Source of the DNA: CAUTVF01 sp963541805
GTDB taxonomy: Bacteria > Pseudomonadota > Alphaproteobacteria > Rs-D84 > CASDRH01
Direction: 5' to 3'
NCBI GenBank assembly: GCA_963541805.1
Contig: CAUTVF010000028.1
Span: 1 to 11,269, forward strand
DNA: 11,269 nt
Both the position numbers and the translations under genes were made by a program. Under the pieces are notes generated by a model. It was not told the DNA's origin. It did not search any database and saw only the letters and a list, made by a program, of their open reading frames with translations. Below, one piece after another: positions 6,495 to 11,269 of the stretch. Position 1 is the stretch's first letter. Every line of letters begins with the position of its first letter.

Positions 6495-7262
6495 TTATAC
6501 TCCTGGTGTATCATCCCAAGCACGAATGTGCAACCTATCCGAATATTTAAATCCATATTGAATTGCTTTTTCAATTACAAATCTACAGTTTTTGTCGAGT
6601 TCAATTTTATTTCCGCCAAGCGGCATTAAATAAACATCGACAAATGCTGGAACTGATTTTAGAAAATTGCAAATTTCATTATAATCTGTATCCCAAGTTT
6701 CCGGATTTATAACAAATTTCAAATAACTGCTTGGACAGTGTTCAACGATTTTTGTCACAGTTTCTGGATTTAATCTTTTGCTTTCGGGTTCTCCTGATGC
6801 AGATAATTTCACAGACATACTAAACATAATAGAATCCTGATATTTTCGAGTAAACTCGATATTCAATGAAGCATTCGTCTCAATAGTAACGTGATGTCCT
6901 CGAGACAAATAATACTGAATTGTGCCCTGCAAAACATCGTCTTTCCAGTATAGTAATGGCTCTCCGCCAGTTATTACAATATCGGGTTTTAGATGATTAT
7001 GCTTGGAATATTTTGGCATAATCGAATCAAGTTTATCAGTTAACGATTCCCAAGAGTCGTAGAATTCCCAAGTATTCTTAAATTTTGGATTTGCTGCTCT
7101 AATTGTATCGCATCCGGTTAATTCCGTTCCATCTGGAGCAGTTAGTTTACATCCAAAGCTACAGCATTTTAGGTTACATCCGCCAACTCGGCAGAATACT
7201 GAAGGATTTATTCTCGGGCCCTCGCATTGACAGCTGTAAAACGTTTCTTGAATTGGTATCAT
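6495..7262 (-). CDS. queE: 7-carboxy-7-deazaguanine synthase QueE (radical SAM)
   Basis: A 255-residue QueE, which converts 6-carboxytetrahydropterin to 7-carboxy-7-deazaguanine. Family hallmarks are the opening IQETFYSCQCEGPR (canonical E-x-F-x-S-x-Q-G-E-G), F23-C-R-V-G-G-C29-N-L, C51-D52-T53 (in known QueE structures the CDT region supplies a cluster Cys and the Mg2+-binding Thr), T-G-G-E-P (117-121) and I-E-T-N. The cysteine spacing is not the usual Cx3Cx2C: C29-x3-C33 is followed by C34 and C38, and the CDT cysteine comes 17 residues after C33. From memory, other T4-like phage QueE proteins also carry an insertion before CDT, so this is probably a functional subtype. The ribosome binding site is indistinct. 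It is downstream of queD and the 2H gene and coupled to the 64-aa gene. Confidence 0.88.
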   Translation of the reverse strand: MIPIQETFYSCQCEGPRINPSVFCRVGGCNLKCCSFGCKLTAPDGTELTGCDTIRAANPKFKNTWEFYDSWESLTDKLDSIMPKYSKHNHLKPDIVITGGEPLLYWKDDVLQGTIQYYLSRGHHVTIETNASLNIEFTRKYQDSIMFSMSVKLSASGEPESKRLNPETVTKIVEHCPSSYLKFVINPETWDTDYNEICNFLKSVPAFVDVYLMPLGGNKIELDKNCRFVIEKAIQYGFKYSDRLHIRAWDDTPGV

Positions 7263-7315
7263 TTCTTTTTTTTAATTTCCCTTTAATTTTTTAAAAATTA
7301 TATAATATTTTAGTT

Positions 7316-7729
7316 TCAATTTCGAATTATATCGATTCTTTCGCATATTAAATCAATTCGCGATTTGATATTAAAATCTAAATTAATTTTCGATTTCAAA
7401 TATCCAAGGGTTATATGCGGAATAAAATTGTCAAATGAATGATGAAATCCAAAGGATTCTAATTCAGAATGCCGTTGCATAATATAATTGGATTCTACAA
7501 GAGCAACTAATGCGTCTTTACCAGAATCCTTAAAAATATTGAAGCCAATTACTCTGCAACTTTTATCAGGCCTTTTTAATTCAATTTCCTTAAAATCAGA
7601 CTCCGGATCATACATTAGTGTGATATGATATAAATATTTTAATGGATCTAAATCTAATTTTAAGGAATTAATTAAATCTCTAACTTGTGATTGATCAACT
7701 AAAACTTCGCAATAAAATCCAGATTTCAT
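7316..7729 (-). CDS. 2H phosphoesterase, Acb1-like anti-CBASS candidate
   Basis: A 137-residue 2H phosphoesterase with both catalytic motifs: H35-I-T37 (LYHITLMY) and H105-I-T107 (PHITLGY), 70 residues apart. The family includes LigT-type RNA 2',3'-cyclic phosphodiesterases and T4 Acb1 (gene 57B), which degrades the cyclic oligonucleotides of CBASS immunity. Size, spacing of the two HxT motifs and the LMY/PHITL context resemble Acb1 as I recall it. The start at 7729 was chosen because it lies one base after the queD stop (TAA-A-ATG, coupled); an in-frame extension to 7780 would sit entirely inside queD. The ribosome binding site is weak (GAGATTT), consistent with coupling. Alternatives are an RNA-repair or tRNA-processing enzyme. 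The fold is secure and the anti-CBASS role is inferred. Confidence 0.8.
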   Translation of the reverse strand: MKSGFYCEVLVDQSQVRDLINSLKLDLDPLKYLYHITLMYDPESDFKEIELKRPDKSCRVIGFNIFKDSGKDALVALVESNYIMQRHSELESFGFHHSFDNFIPHITLGYLKSKINLDFNIKSRIDLICERIDIIRN

Positions 7730-7730
7730 T

Positions 7731-8267
7731 TTAAATCTCGTATCTGCAGTGACTTTTTGGAGTTTCCCAAAATTCAACAAAACTTACTGCAATTCCCAAA
7801 TCTTTTAACATATCTGAAGCTAAATCAAAGAATAACTTACAAATATTCTCAGAAGTTGGCACAAAATCGACAACTACGAGTCCCTCGAGTTTTTCGAATT
7901 CTGCATTTGAAAATTTAATACTCAAATTACTTAAATCCGGAATCTTATAAAACTTATAGTCAATTAGTGGTATTTTAAATGTTTTGATTTCGCGGAATAC
8001 ATCATTGAATAACGGATCGTGAATATCCATAATAAACTTATGATCAAAAACATCATCAATTATTTTTTTGATGCAATTTAAATGCTTAAAATCAGTTACC
8101 ATTCCAAGATTTAGAGTTTCGGATTGAAGTCCGATTTTTAGTTTGCCCTGATGCCCGTGAAGATGTCGGCAAATTAGTTTAGAATCAATACTAAATTTTG
8201 GATTTAAAGTTTGACTCCACACTCGGTGGCCGTAAGCAAAGTCAAATTGTTTATCTATTTTATACAT
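7731..8267 (-). CDS. queD: 6-carboxy-5,6,7,8-tetrahydropterin synthase QueD
   Basis: A 178-residue QueD/PTPS-family enzyme, which converts 7,8-dihydroneopterin triphosphate to 6-carboxytetrahydropterin. The zinc ligands are H14 (FAYGHRV) and H37/H39 (C33-R-H-L-H37-G-H39). C33 is the catalytic Cys of the CxxxHGH motif. V57-T-D-F, F-D75-H76-K-F, P137-T-S-E140-N and the closing V-E-F-W-E168-T-P complete the family signature. It is longer than the usual 120 or so residues because of about 50 extra residues between the DHK and PTSEN motifs (81-135). It has a strong AAAGGATTTTAAA ribosome binding site and a promoter at 8286-8314, so it heads the queD-2H-queE operon. Sequence and context agree, leaving little doubt about the reaction; use for DNA modification rather than tRNA queuosine is inferred. 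Confidence 0.93.
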   Translation of the reverse strand: MYKIDKQFDFAYGHRVWSQTLNPKFSIDSKLICRHLHGHQGKLKIGLQSETLNLGMVTDFKHLNCIKKIIDDVFDHKFIMDIHDPLFNDVFREIKTFKIPLIDYKFYKIPDLSNLSIKFSNAEFEKLEGLVVVDFVPTSENICKLFFDLASDMLKDLGIAVSFVEFWETPKSHCRYEI

Positions 8268-8285
8268 TTTAAAATCCTTTCTTAT

Positions 8286-8314
8286 ATTATATTGTAATTG
8301 AGTTTCATTTTTAA
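8286..8314 (-). promoter_or_regulatory. Candidate promoter of the queD operon
   Basis: On the minus strand, TATAAT (8291-8286) lies about 18 bp before the queD start codon. A poor -35, TTAAAA (8314-8309), is at 17 bp spacing, and AAGAAAGGATTTT follows. The weak -35 resembles that of the promoter at 10955-10983. The -35 region runs directly into the 8-bp tandem repeat, which may therefore affect its strength. Confidence 0.55.
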
Positions 8315-8357
8315 CATTTTAACATTTTAACATTTTAACATTTTAATATTTTAACAC
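8313..8357. repeat. Tandem 8-bp repeat (AACATTTT) upstream of queD
   Basis: Four perfect copies of AACATTTT (8313-8344) are followed by one variant copy, AATATTTT (8345-8352), and a partial copy, AACAC. The array abuts the queD promoter -35 region. A perfect 8-bp period of this kind is prone to slippage, so copy number may vary, and it could serve as a set of protein-binding sites or an UP-like element. Confidence 0.85.
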
Positions 8358-8373
8358 TATATAAAATTTTTTA

Positions 8374-8397
8374 TTTTATTATAAATTTATAATAAAA
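8374..8397. repeat. Perfect 24-bp AT palindrome in the 8268-8487 spacer
   Basis: TTTTATTATAAA and TTTATAATAAAA (8374-8397) form a gapless perfect palindrome. Further weak complementarity outward (ATAAAATTTTT at 8361 against AAAAATTT...ATTTTAT near 8415) could lengthen a hairpin. It lies after the 79-aa gene and before the queD promoter, so it may end the upstream transcript or bind a dimeric regulator. On the minus strand no clear U tract follows the stem, which argues against a classical terminator. The rest of the 220-bp spacer holds no gene that I can see. Confidence 0.6.
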
Positions 8398-8487
8398 ACA
8401 AAAATTTAATTTTATAACGCTTCGCGTAAATTGATTAATTTTTTGAAGCCGTCTAAAATAATACTTTAATAATAAATTTGAAATTGG

Positions 8488-8727
8488 CTAAATCTTCAGA
8501 TTTTGCATAGAATCTGCAACTTTTGATGCTCTCTCTTTTTTTGGTATTTTTGGAAGCTCAACAATTTCTTTTGATACTTGTATATCATTATTTGAATCTA
8601 AATCAAGCATTATATTTGGTTCAGATTCTTTTGATAAAGATTCCATTTTAATACTTGGATTCGTATTTCCAAATTCAATAACAACTTTTGAAACATTTTT
8701 TGGGAAGTCTTTTATTTCAATTATCAT
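8488..8727 (-). CDS. 79-aa unknown protein
   Basis: A small acidic-to-basic protein of no recognised family. Residues 1-22 suggest a beta-rich start (MIIEIKDFPKNVSKVVIEFG). The middle is Ser/Glu/Asp-rich and probably disordered. The C-terminal third (ELPKIPKKERASKVADSMQN) is basic and helical, ending LKI. The start at 8727 is set by AGAGGA 8 nt upstream and overlaps the end of the preceding gene by 11 nt, typical of coupling. An in-frame extension upstream to 8781 would overlap that gene by much more and lacks a ribosome binding site. It is the last gene before the queD spacer. Confidence 0.6.
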   Translation of the reverse strand: MIIEIKDFPKNVSKVVIEFGNTNPSIKMESLSKESEPNIMLDLDSNNDIQVSKEIVELPKIPKKERASKVADSMQNLKI

Positions 8728-9214
8728 TTGTATTGTCCTCTGCAGAATCAGAATCCAAAAAATGTAAATTTCGATATTCAAAAATTATTGAAACTTTATT
8801 TTGAGATCCATTAAAATTTACTTTTTTGAAATAGTGACTTGCATCAAGATTTAAATCATTTAGAACTCTTCGCGAGGTTGCTTCAACACTCCAGATCAAA
8901 TCTTTAATATCATATACATTTTTACATTTTTGATCAATTTTAATTTCGAATTCACCAACTTTTTTAACTTCAAAATCAAATGCCGGTTCAAGTTTTGCAA
9001 CTATTGCATCAGTTACATCGTATTTGCAATCATAAATCCAGCTAATTGTTCCATATTTGCAATTTCCAGACGGATATAAAATTGACTTCCTTTTGATGTT
9101 AAAATATCCTTTTGATTCCAAATATGCTATTGAATCTTTTTCAATTTTAGGTATATCTGCCTCATTTTCAAATGTCATAATTGCTTGTCTTGTAGAATAT
9201 TTTAAATTTTTCAT
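8717..9214 (-). CDS. 165-aa unknown protein, likely paralogue of the upstream neighbour
   Basis: No known family is recognised. Residues 20-150 look like repeated beta-alpha-beta units: GTISWIYDCKYDVTDAIVAKLEPAF, then EVKKVGEFEIKID, a helix with DIKDLIWSVEATSRRVL, and a closing strand KVSIIFEYRNL. The same order of strands and helices, with the two helices in the same places, is seen in the 157-aa protein encoded just upstream, so the two are probably diverged duplicates. The C terminus is acidic (DSDSAEDNTNDN). The ribosome binding site AAAGGC lies inside the last codons of the upstream gene, giving a 2-bp gap. No membrane segments are present. Confidence 0.65.
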   Translation of the reverse strand: MKNLKYSTRQAIMTFENEADIPKIEKDSIAYLESKGYFNIKRKSILYPSGNCKYGTISWIYDCKYDVTDAIVAKLEPAFDFEVKKVGEFEIKIDQKCKNVYDIKDLIWSVEATSRRVLNDLNLDASHYFKKVNFNGSQNKVSIIFEYRNLHFLDSDSAEDNTNDN

Positions 9215-9216
9215 TT

Positions 9217-9690
9217 TTAGCCTTTACAAAGAAACTCATATGCAAACTCTCTTGATTTCGGTTCAATTAAAGTTGCATCAATTTCCAATTTTATGCCAGA
9301 TTCATAACTAGTCGTATTTAAATCATAATTTATTGCAAAACCGGAATCTGAAATTCTATTATTTTCGAAATCAAAAATATCTTGGATTTGTGAAATTGCG
9401 GAATCAACTGAGTCAGAATCAAGCAATGTTTTTATATATGCGCCGCATTCAGTTAAACTAATATGCGATTCACCTAAAACATTTTTAAGTTTTTCATAAA
9501 TTTTTTCAAATAAAAAATCGGAATCTAATTCAAAGCTAAAACTAATTCGTTTATATCGAAAATCAATTACATCTAATTTTAAAAAGACTTTACCATATTT
9601 TGAATCCAAATCATCTTGAAATCTTTTTTTAATTTCATTGAAATCCGATTCGGATTCAAAAGTATCGAGAGTTACATTATTATAAATCAT
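9217..9690 (-). CDS. 157-aa unknown protein, likely paralogue of the downstream neighbour
   Basis: An acidic, soluble protein of unknown function. After a helical start (SDFNEIKKRFQDDLDSKYG) it has the segment KRISFSFELDSDFLFEKIYEKL, then HISLTECGAYIKTLL, a second helix VDSAISQIQDIFD, and a closing strand GIKLEIDATLIE. This matches the layout of the 165-aa protein downstream, with weak residue identity. Asp and Ser are strikingly frequent (SESDFN, LDSDSVDS). The start overlaps the stop of the HAD nucleotidase gene as ATGA. Both paralogues sit in a run of coupled genes from 10701 to 8488, suggesting a shared accessory operon. Confidence 0.65.
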   Translation of the reverse strand: MIYNNVTLDTFESESDFNEIKKRFQDDLDSKYGKVFLKLDVIDFRYKRISFSFELDSDFLFEKIYEKLKNVLGESHISLTECGAYIKTLLDSDSVDSAISQIQDIFDFENNRISDSGFAINYDLNTTSYESGIKLEIDATLIEPKSREFAYEFLCKG

Positions 9691-10154
9691 AATCTAACTC
9701 CATCTTTCGTATAGTATTTACTAGAATGCTTTTTAGCTTCAACTAAAAATCCGATTCCGCCTGCAGAATTCCAAGAATCAACAGTTTTTTCATAGTCATC
9801 GTAAAGTATGTCTCCTGGTTCACAATAAAGAACTTTTTCAGATGGCCTTCCGACCATTATAACTTTACTTTTTGGAATTCCTAAATATTCACACCATTTT
9901 AGTTTGTTTCGCTTTAGCTTCATAAATACCGAATCTTTATATAAACTTAGCTTTGGCAATGCAGTAAGAATTCTAAACTCGCCCAAACTTAGTAAATATT
10001 TGTTTGATTCGATTACTTTCGATTTCAAAAAGCATTCACTAGCTCTGGCTTGAATTAGATCCTGGACTTCGGTTTCTGTATATCCAATACCAAGAAAATC
10101 CACAAGCCATCCGTCGAAATCCGCTAAAACACCATCTAAATCTATATAAATCAT
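9687..10154 (-). CDS. HAD-family 5'(3')-deoxyribonucleotidase-like phosphatase
   Basis: A 155-residue HAD hydrolase. Motif I is D5-L-D7-G-V-L-A-D-F at the N terminus, with D5 as nucleophile and D7 as acid/base. Motif II is I-L-T64-A. The basic region K79-L-K-R-N-K-L-K-W-C-E-Y-L and V-G-R-P-S-E-K (101-107) supplies the motif III Lys. D-I-L-Y-D119-D120 is motif IV, binding Mg2+. The DLDGVLADF form and the short length match the NT5C-type deoxynucleotidases common in T4-like and other large phages. It would remove the 5' phosphate from a (deoxy)nucleoside monophosphate in the cytoplasm; the base preference is not visible. The ATG overlaps the stop of the preceding membrane-protein gene (ATGA), and its own stop overlaps the next start. 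Small HAD phosphatases have other substrates, so the reaction is probable rather than certain. Confidence 0.82.
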   Translation of the reverse strand: MIYIDLDGVLADFDGWLVDFLGIGYTETEVQDLIQARASECFLKSKVIESNKYLLSLGEFRILTALPKLSLYKDSVFMKLKRNKLKWCEYLGIPKSKVIMVGRPSEKVLYCEPGDILYDDYEKTVDSWNSAGGIGFLVEAKKHSSKYYTKDGVRL

Positions 10155-10363
10155 TCTAATATTACCTCAATTATTGCTTTTATAAGTGCAATCAATGTGC
10201 AAACTATAAAAATAATTGTAAAACAATAGGGAATCAAAACAACAACTGCACAAATTGTTGAAATTTTTCTAACTCTTTCAACAAATGCTTGAGTTCCTCT
10301 TATCATTGTTAGAAAAATTAAAAATGTTAAAATATTTAACAAAAATCCAATTAAAATTAACAT
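10151..10363 (-). CDS. Small two-helix membrane protein (paralogue A)
   Basis: A 70-residue integral membrane protein. TM1 is about residues 2-21 (LILIGFLLNILTFLIFLTMI). A basic loop (RGTQAFVERVRK) follows, and TM2 is about 35-62 (ICAVVVLIPYCFTIIFIVC and following). It shares the G-[aromatic]-[LI]-x-N-[IV] pattern in TM1 (GFLLNI) and I-P-aromatic in TM2 (IPY) with the proteins encoded at 10745-10930 and 10984-11199 and with the fragment at the window end. The start overlaps the previous gene by 7 nt and has only a weak AGTGA ribosome binding site. Function is unknown; phage proteins of this size and topology include superinfection-exclusion and lysis-control proteins, but I see no direct match. 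Confidence 0.7.
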   Translation of the reverse strand: MLILIGFLLNILTFLIFLTMIRGTQAFVERVRKISTICAVVVLIPYCFTIIFIVCTLIALIKAIIEVILE

Positions 10364-10701
10364 TTAAATTCACTTTCATATTTTTTAATTAAATCTACAT
10401 TTGCATATTGATATAGAGGTTTCTTTAATTTAAATTTAAAGAACTCTCCATCTTTTTCAACTGATTTTAAATCATTGAAATCGAAATTATCAAATGCATA
10501 ACTAACAAAGCCACTTTTAAAATTACAAAATGTTAATGAAGTTGCCGATTTTAAATCGTTTGTTAAATATCCATTACTTATTAATTCACCAACAAAATCA
10601 GTATCATTTAAATACATTTGCACATTTACTCTTATGAGTCTATTTGCCAAATCATTTAAATTCTTTGGTTGGCGATATGTTCTTGACATTCCTAATACCA
10701 T
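10357..10701 (-). CDS. 114-aa unknown soluble protein
   Basis: No family is recognised. The N-terminal half is helical and basic (MVLGMSRTYRQPKNLNDLAN ... LIRVNVQMYL). The C-terminal half has strand-like segments (GFVSYAFDNFDF, EFFKFKLKKPLYQY) rich in Phe, Tyr and Lys, ending FKC. The ATG at 10701 is preceded by the strong AGAAAGGATTTAAA and by the promoter at 10721-10755, so this is the first gene of an operon running through the HAD nucleotidase to 8488. It overlaps the next gene (membrane protein A) by 7 nt. Confidence 0.65.
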   Translation of the reverse strand: MVLGMSRTYRQPKNLNDLANRLIRVNVQMYLNDTDFVGELISNGYLTNDLKSATSLTFCNFKSGFVSYAFDNFDFNDLKSVEKDGEFFKFKLKKPLYQYANVDLIKKYESEFKC

Positions 10702-10720
10702 TTTAAATCCTTTCTCTTTT

Positions 10721-10755
10721 GTTATAATTATATATTATTATAACTTAAAAGTCAA
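10721..10755 (-). promoter_or_regulatory. Strong sigma70-type promoter with overlapping dyad (copy 2)
   Basis: On the minus strand, TTGACT (10755-10750), an exact 17-bp spacer and TATAAT (10732-10727) make an almost ideal promoter. The -35 overlaps the last codons of the membrane-protein gene ending at 10745. The perfect dyad GTTATAAT-N8-ATTATAAC (10744-10721) covers the -10 box, exactly as in the copy at 1639-1673. It drives the 114-aa gene and probably the coupled genes after it. Confidence 0.8.
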
Positions 10756-10930
10756 TGAATTTTGCAATAGATCCAATAAAAAGACCAAAAAATCCAAATG
10801 GTATTATCATTGCAAGAATAATTCTCATTTTCTGATTTCTATGTAATTTTTGTTTAAATGTAAAAATTAAAAACGGAATAAAAACAACAACATTCAATAA
10901 CCAACCGATAATTAGAAGCATATTTAACAT
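10745..10930 (-). CDS. Small two-helix membrane protein (paralogue B)
   Basis: A 61-residue membrane protein. TM1 is about residues 4-23 (MLLIIGWLLNVVVFIPFLIF), then a basic loop (KQKLHRNQKMR), and TM2 is about 37-55 (IILAMIIPFGFFGLFIGSI). The motif GWLLNV in TM1 and IIPFG in TM2 match its neighbours, most clearly the C-terminal fragment at the window end, which also has IIPFG. The positive-inside rule places the Lys/Arg loop in the cytoplasm with both termini outside. AGGATTTTGAT precedes the ATG at 10930, with a promoter at 10955-10983. Confidence 0.72.
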   Translation of the reverse strand: MLNMLLIIGWLLNVVVFIPFLIFTFKQKLHRNQKMRIILAMIIPFGFFGLFIGSIAKFIDF

Positions 10931-10954
10931 ATCAAAATCCTTTCTTTTGATATT

Positions 10955-10983
10955 ATTATATAATTATTATGCTGAAAGTTTAA
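10955..10983 (-). promoter_or_regulatory. Candidate promoter of membrane-protein gene B
   Basis: On the minus strand, TATAAT (10960-10955) has a weak -35, TTAAAC (10983-10978), at 17 bp spacing, followed by TCAAAAGAAAGGATTTT and the ATG at 10930. It resembles the two dyad-bearing promoters in its leader but lacks the perfect GTTATAAT dyad. Confidence 0.5.
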
Positions 10984-11199
10984 TTAATTTTTATTTGATA
11001 TGGCTTCTTTAAAAATAAAAACTCTTGTTAGTATTACAATGAAATGTAGAAATGGAATTGCAATTTCAAATAAAAGTCTCAAAGAATGTTTTAAATCCAT
11101 TTTTAGACCCACCGCAAATATTCCAAATAACGTAATTGTTGCAACGACAATATTTGCAATATATCCAACAATGCAAAATACAGCAAGAAACTCAATCAT
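10984..11199 (-). CDS. Small two-helix membrane protein (paralogue C)
   Basis: A 71-residue membrane protein. TM1 is about residues 4-30 (FLAVFCIVGYIANIVVATIT and on), then a short basic stretch around KMDLKHSLR, and TM2 is about 42-63 (LLFEIAIPFLHFIVILTRVF). The C terminus is hydrophilic (KEAISNKN). GYIANI in TM1 and AIPF in TM2 correspond to the GWLLNV and IIPFG motifs of paralogue B, so it belongs to the same family, more diverged. The ATG overlaps the stop of the preceding partial gene (ATGA) and is preceded by AAAGGATTTAAA. Confidence 0.7.
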   Translation of the reverse strand: MIEFLAVFCIVGYIANIVVATITLFGIFAVGLKMDLKHSLRLLFEIAIPFLHFIVILTRVFIFKEAISNKN

Positions 11200-11269
11200 T
11201 TTAAATCCTTTAATATATTTTTAATATTATCAAATAGTAGTCCAAAAGGAATTATGAATAAAATAATCC
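11196..11269 (-). CDS. C-terminal fragment of a fourth small membrane protein (paralogue D)
   Basis: The open frame enters from the window end and stops at TGA (11198-11196), overlapping the ATG of paralogue C. The 23 or so visible residues read IILFIIPFGLLFDNIKNILK and end DLK. The hydrophobic run with IIPFG, followed by a short polar tail, matches TM2 of paralogue B (MIIPFGFFGLF). It is therefore very likely another member of the same membrane-protein family. The rest of the gene is outside the window. Confidence 0.6.
   Translation of the reverse strand, partial: IILFIIPFGLLFDNIKNILKDLK

Noticed and set aside
7297..7325. Promoter in the gap before queE
   Set aside because: TATAAT at 7297-7302 has only a poor -35 (TCGAAA or TTCGAA); queE is more simply explained by read-through from the queD promoter.
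7730..7780. 17-residue N-terminal extension of the 2H phosphoesterase
   Set aside because: It lies inside queD; the start at 7729 follows the queD stop by one base, the same arrangement seen between queE and its downstream gene.
8416..8432. Small hairpin ACGC-TTC-GCGT in the queD spacer
   Set aside because: The stem is only four base pairs with mismatched flanks and no T tract, so it supports neither a terminator nor a riboswitch. A preQ1 riboswitch was considered because of queD, but no convincing aptamer or pseudoknot was seen by eye.
10634..11224. Plus-strand open frames opposite the small membrane-protein genes
   Set aside because: They are antisense to genes with good ribosome binding sites, promoters and family motifs, and lack their own signals.
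1..11269. tRNA genes, CRISPR arrays, insertion sequences and homing endonucleases
   Set aside because: None was seen: no cloverleaf with CCA-type acceptor pairing, no spaced identical repeats longer than the 8-bp tandem array, and no transposase or HNH/GIY-YIG motifs in the coding frames.

Overview
This window looks like part of a very AT-rich (roughly three quarters A+T by eye) T4-like tailed-phage genome. The evidence is two tandem gp19-type tail-tube proteins, a T4_baseplate-family (gp26-like) protein with zinc knuckles, a gp41/DnaB-type replicative helicase, and many short, tightly packed phage genes. Base composition, strong TATAAT -10 boxes, AAAGGATTT ribosome binding sites and the 7-deazaguanine genes fit the Campylobacter phages of the Eucampyvirinae type. 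That host assignment is an inference from general knowledge and was not searched; another AT-rich T4-like phage of an epsilonproteobacterium would look similar.

Layout. Positions 1-1212 (+ strand) hold the 3' end of one tail-tube-like gene and a complete second one, each followed by a small AACC-NNN-GGTT hairpin. A long AT hairpin at about 1266-1313 separates this block from the rest, which is entirely on the minus strand and converges on it. Read in the direction of transcription, from 11269 down to 1336, the minus strand carries: four related small two-helix membrane proteins (one truncated by the window edge), with a 114-aa unknown and a HAD nucleotidase among them; three unknown proteins, two of which look like diverged copies of each other; a 220-bp spacer with a palindrome, an 8-bp tandem repeat and a promoter; queD, a 2H phosphoesterase resembling the anti-CBASS enzyme Acb1, queE and a 64-aa unknown; the replicative helicase; the gp26-like baseplate protein; a radical SAM protein with a C-terminal auxiliary-cluster motif followed by a 62-aa protein; a 197-aa basic-tailed conserved protein; a complete calcineurin-like metallophosphoesterase; and a single-span membrane protein.

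How it works together. QueD and QueE catalyse two consecutive steps from 7,8-dihydroneopterin triphosphate to 7-carboxy-7-deazaguanine, so the phage probably contributes to a 7-deazaguanine precursor, most plausibly for modifying its own DNA. FolE, a QueC/Gat-QueC-type enzyme and a DNA transglycosylase (DpdA) are not in the window and would have to be elsewhere or come from the host. The 2H enzyme between queD and queE is a candidate counter-defence gene, so this cluster may combine protection from restriction with protection from CBASS. Two distant promoters (1639-1673 and 10721-10755) share an almost identical segment with a dyad over the -10 box. This suggests that a membrane-protein gene at one end and an accessory operon at the other are controlled together.
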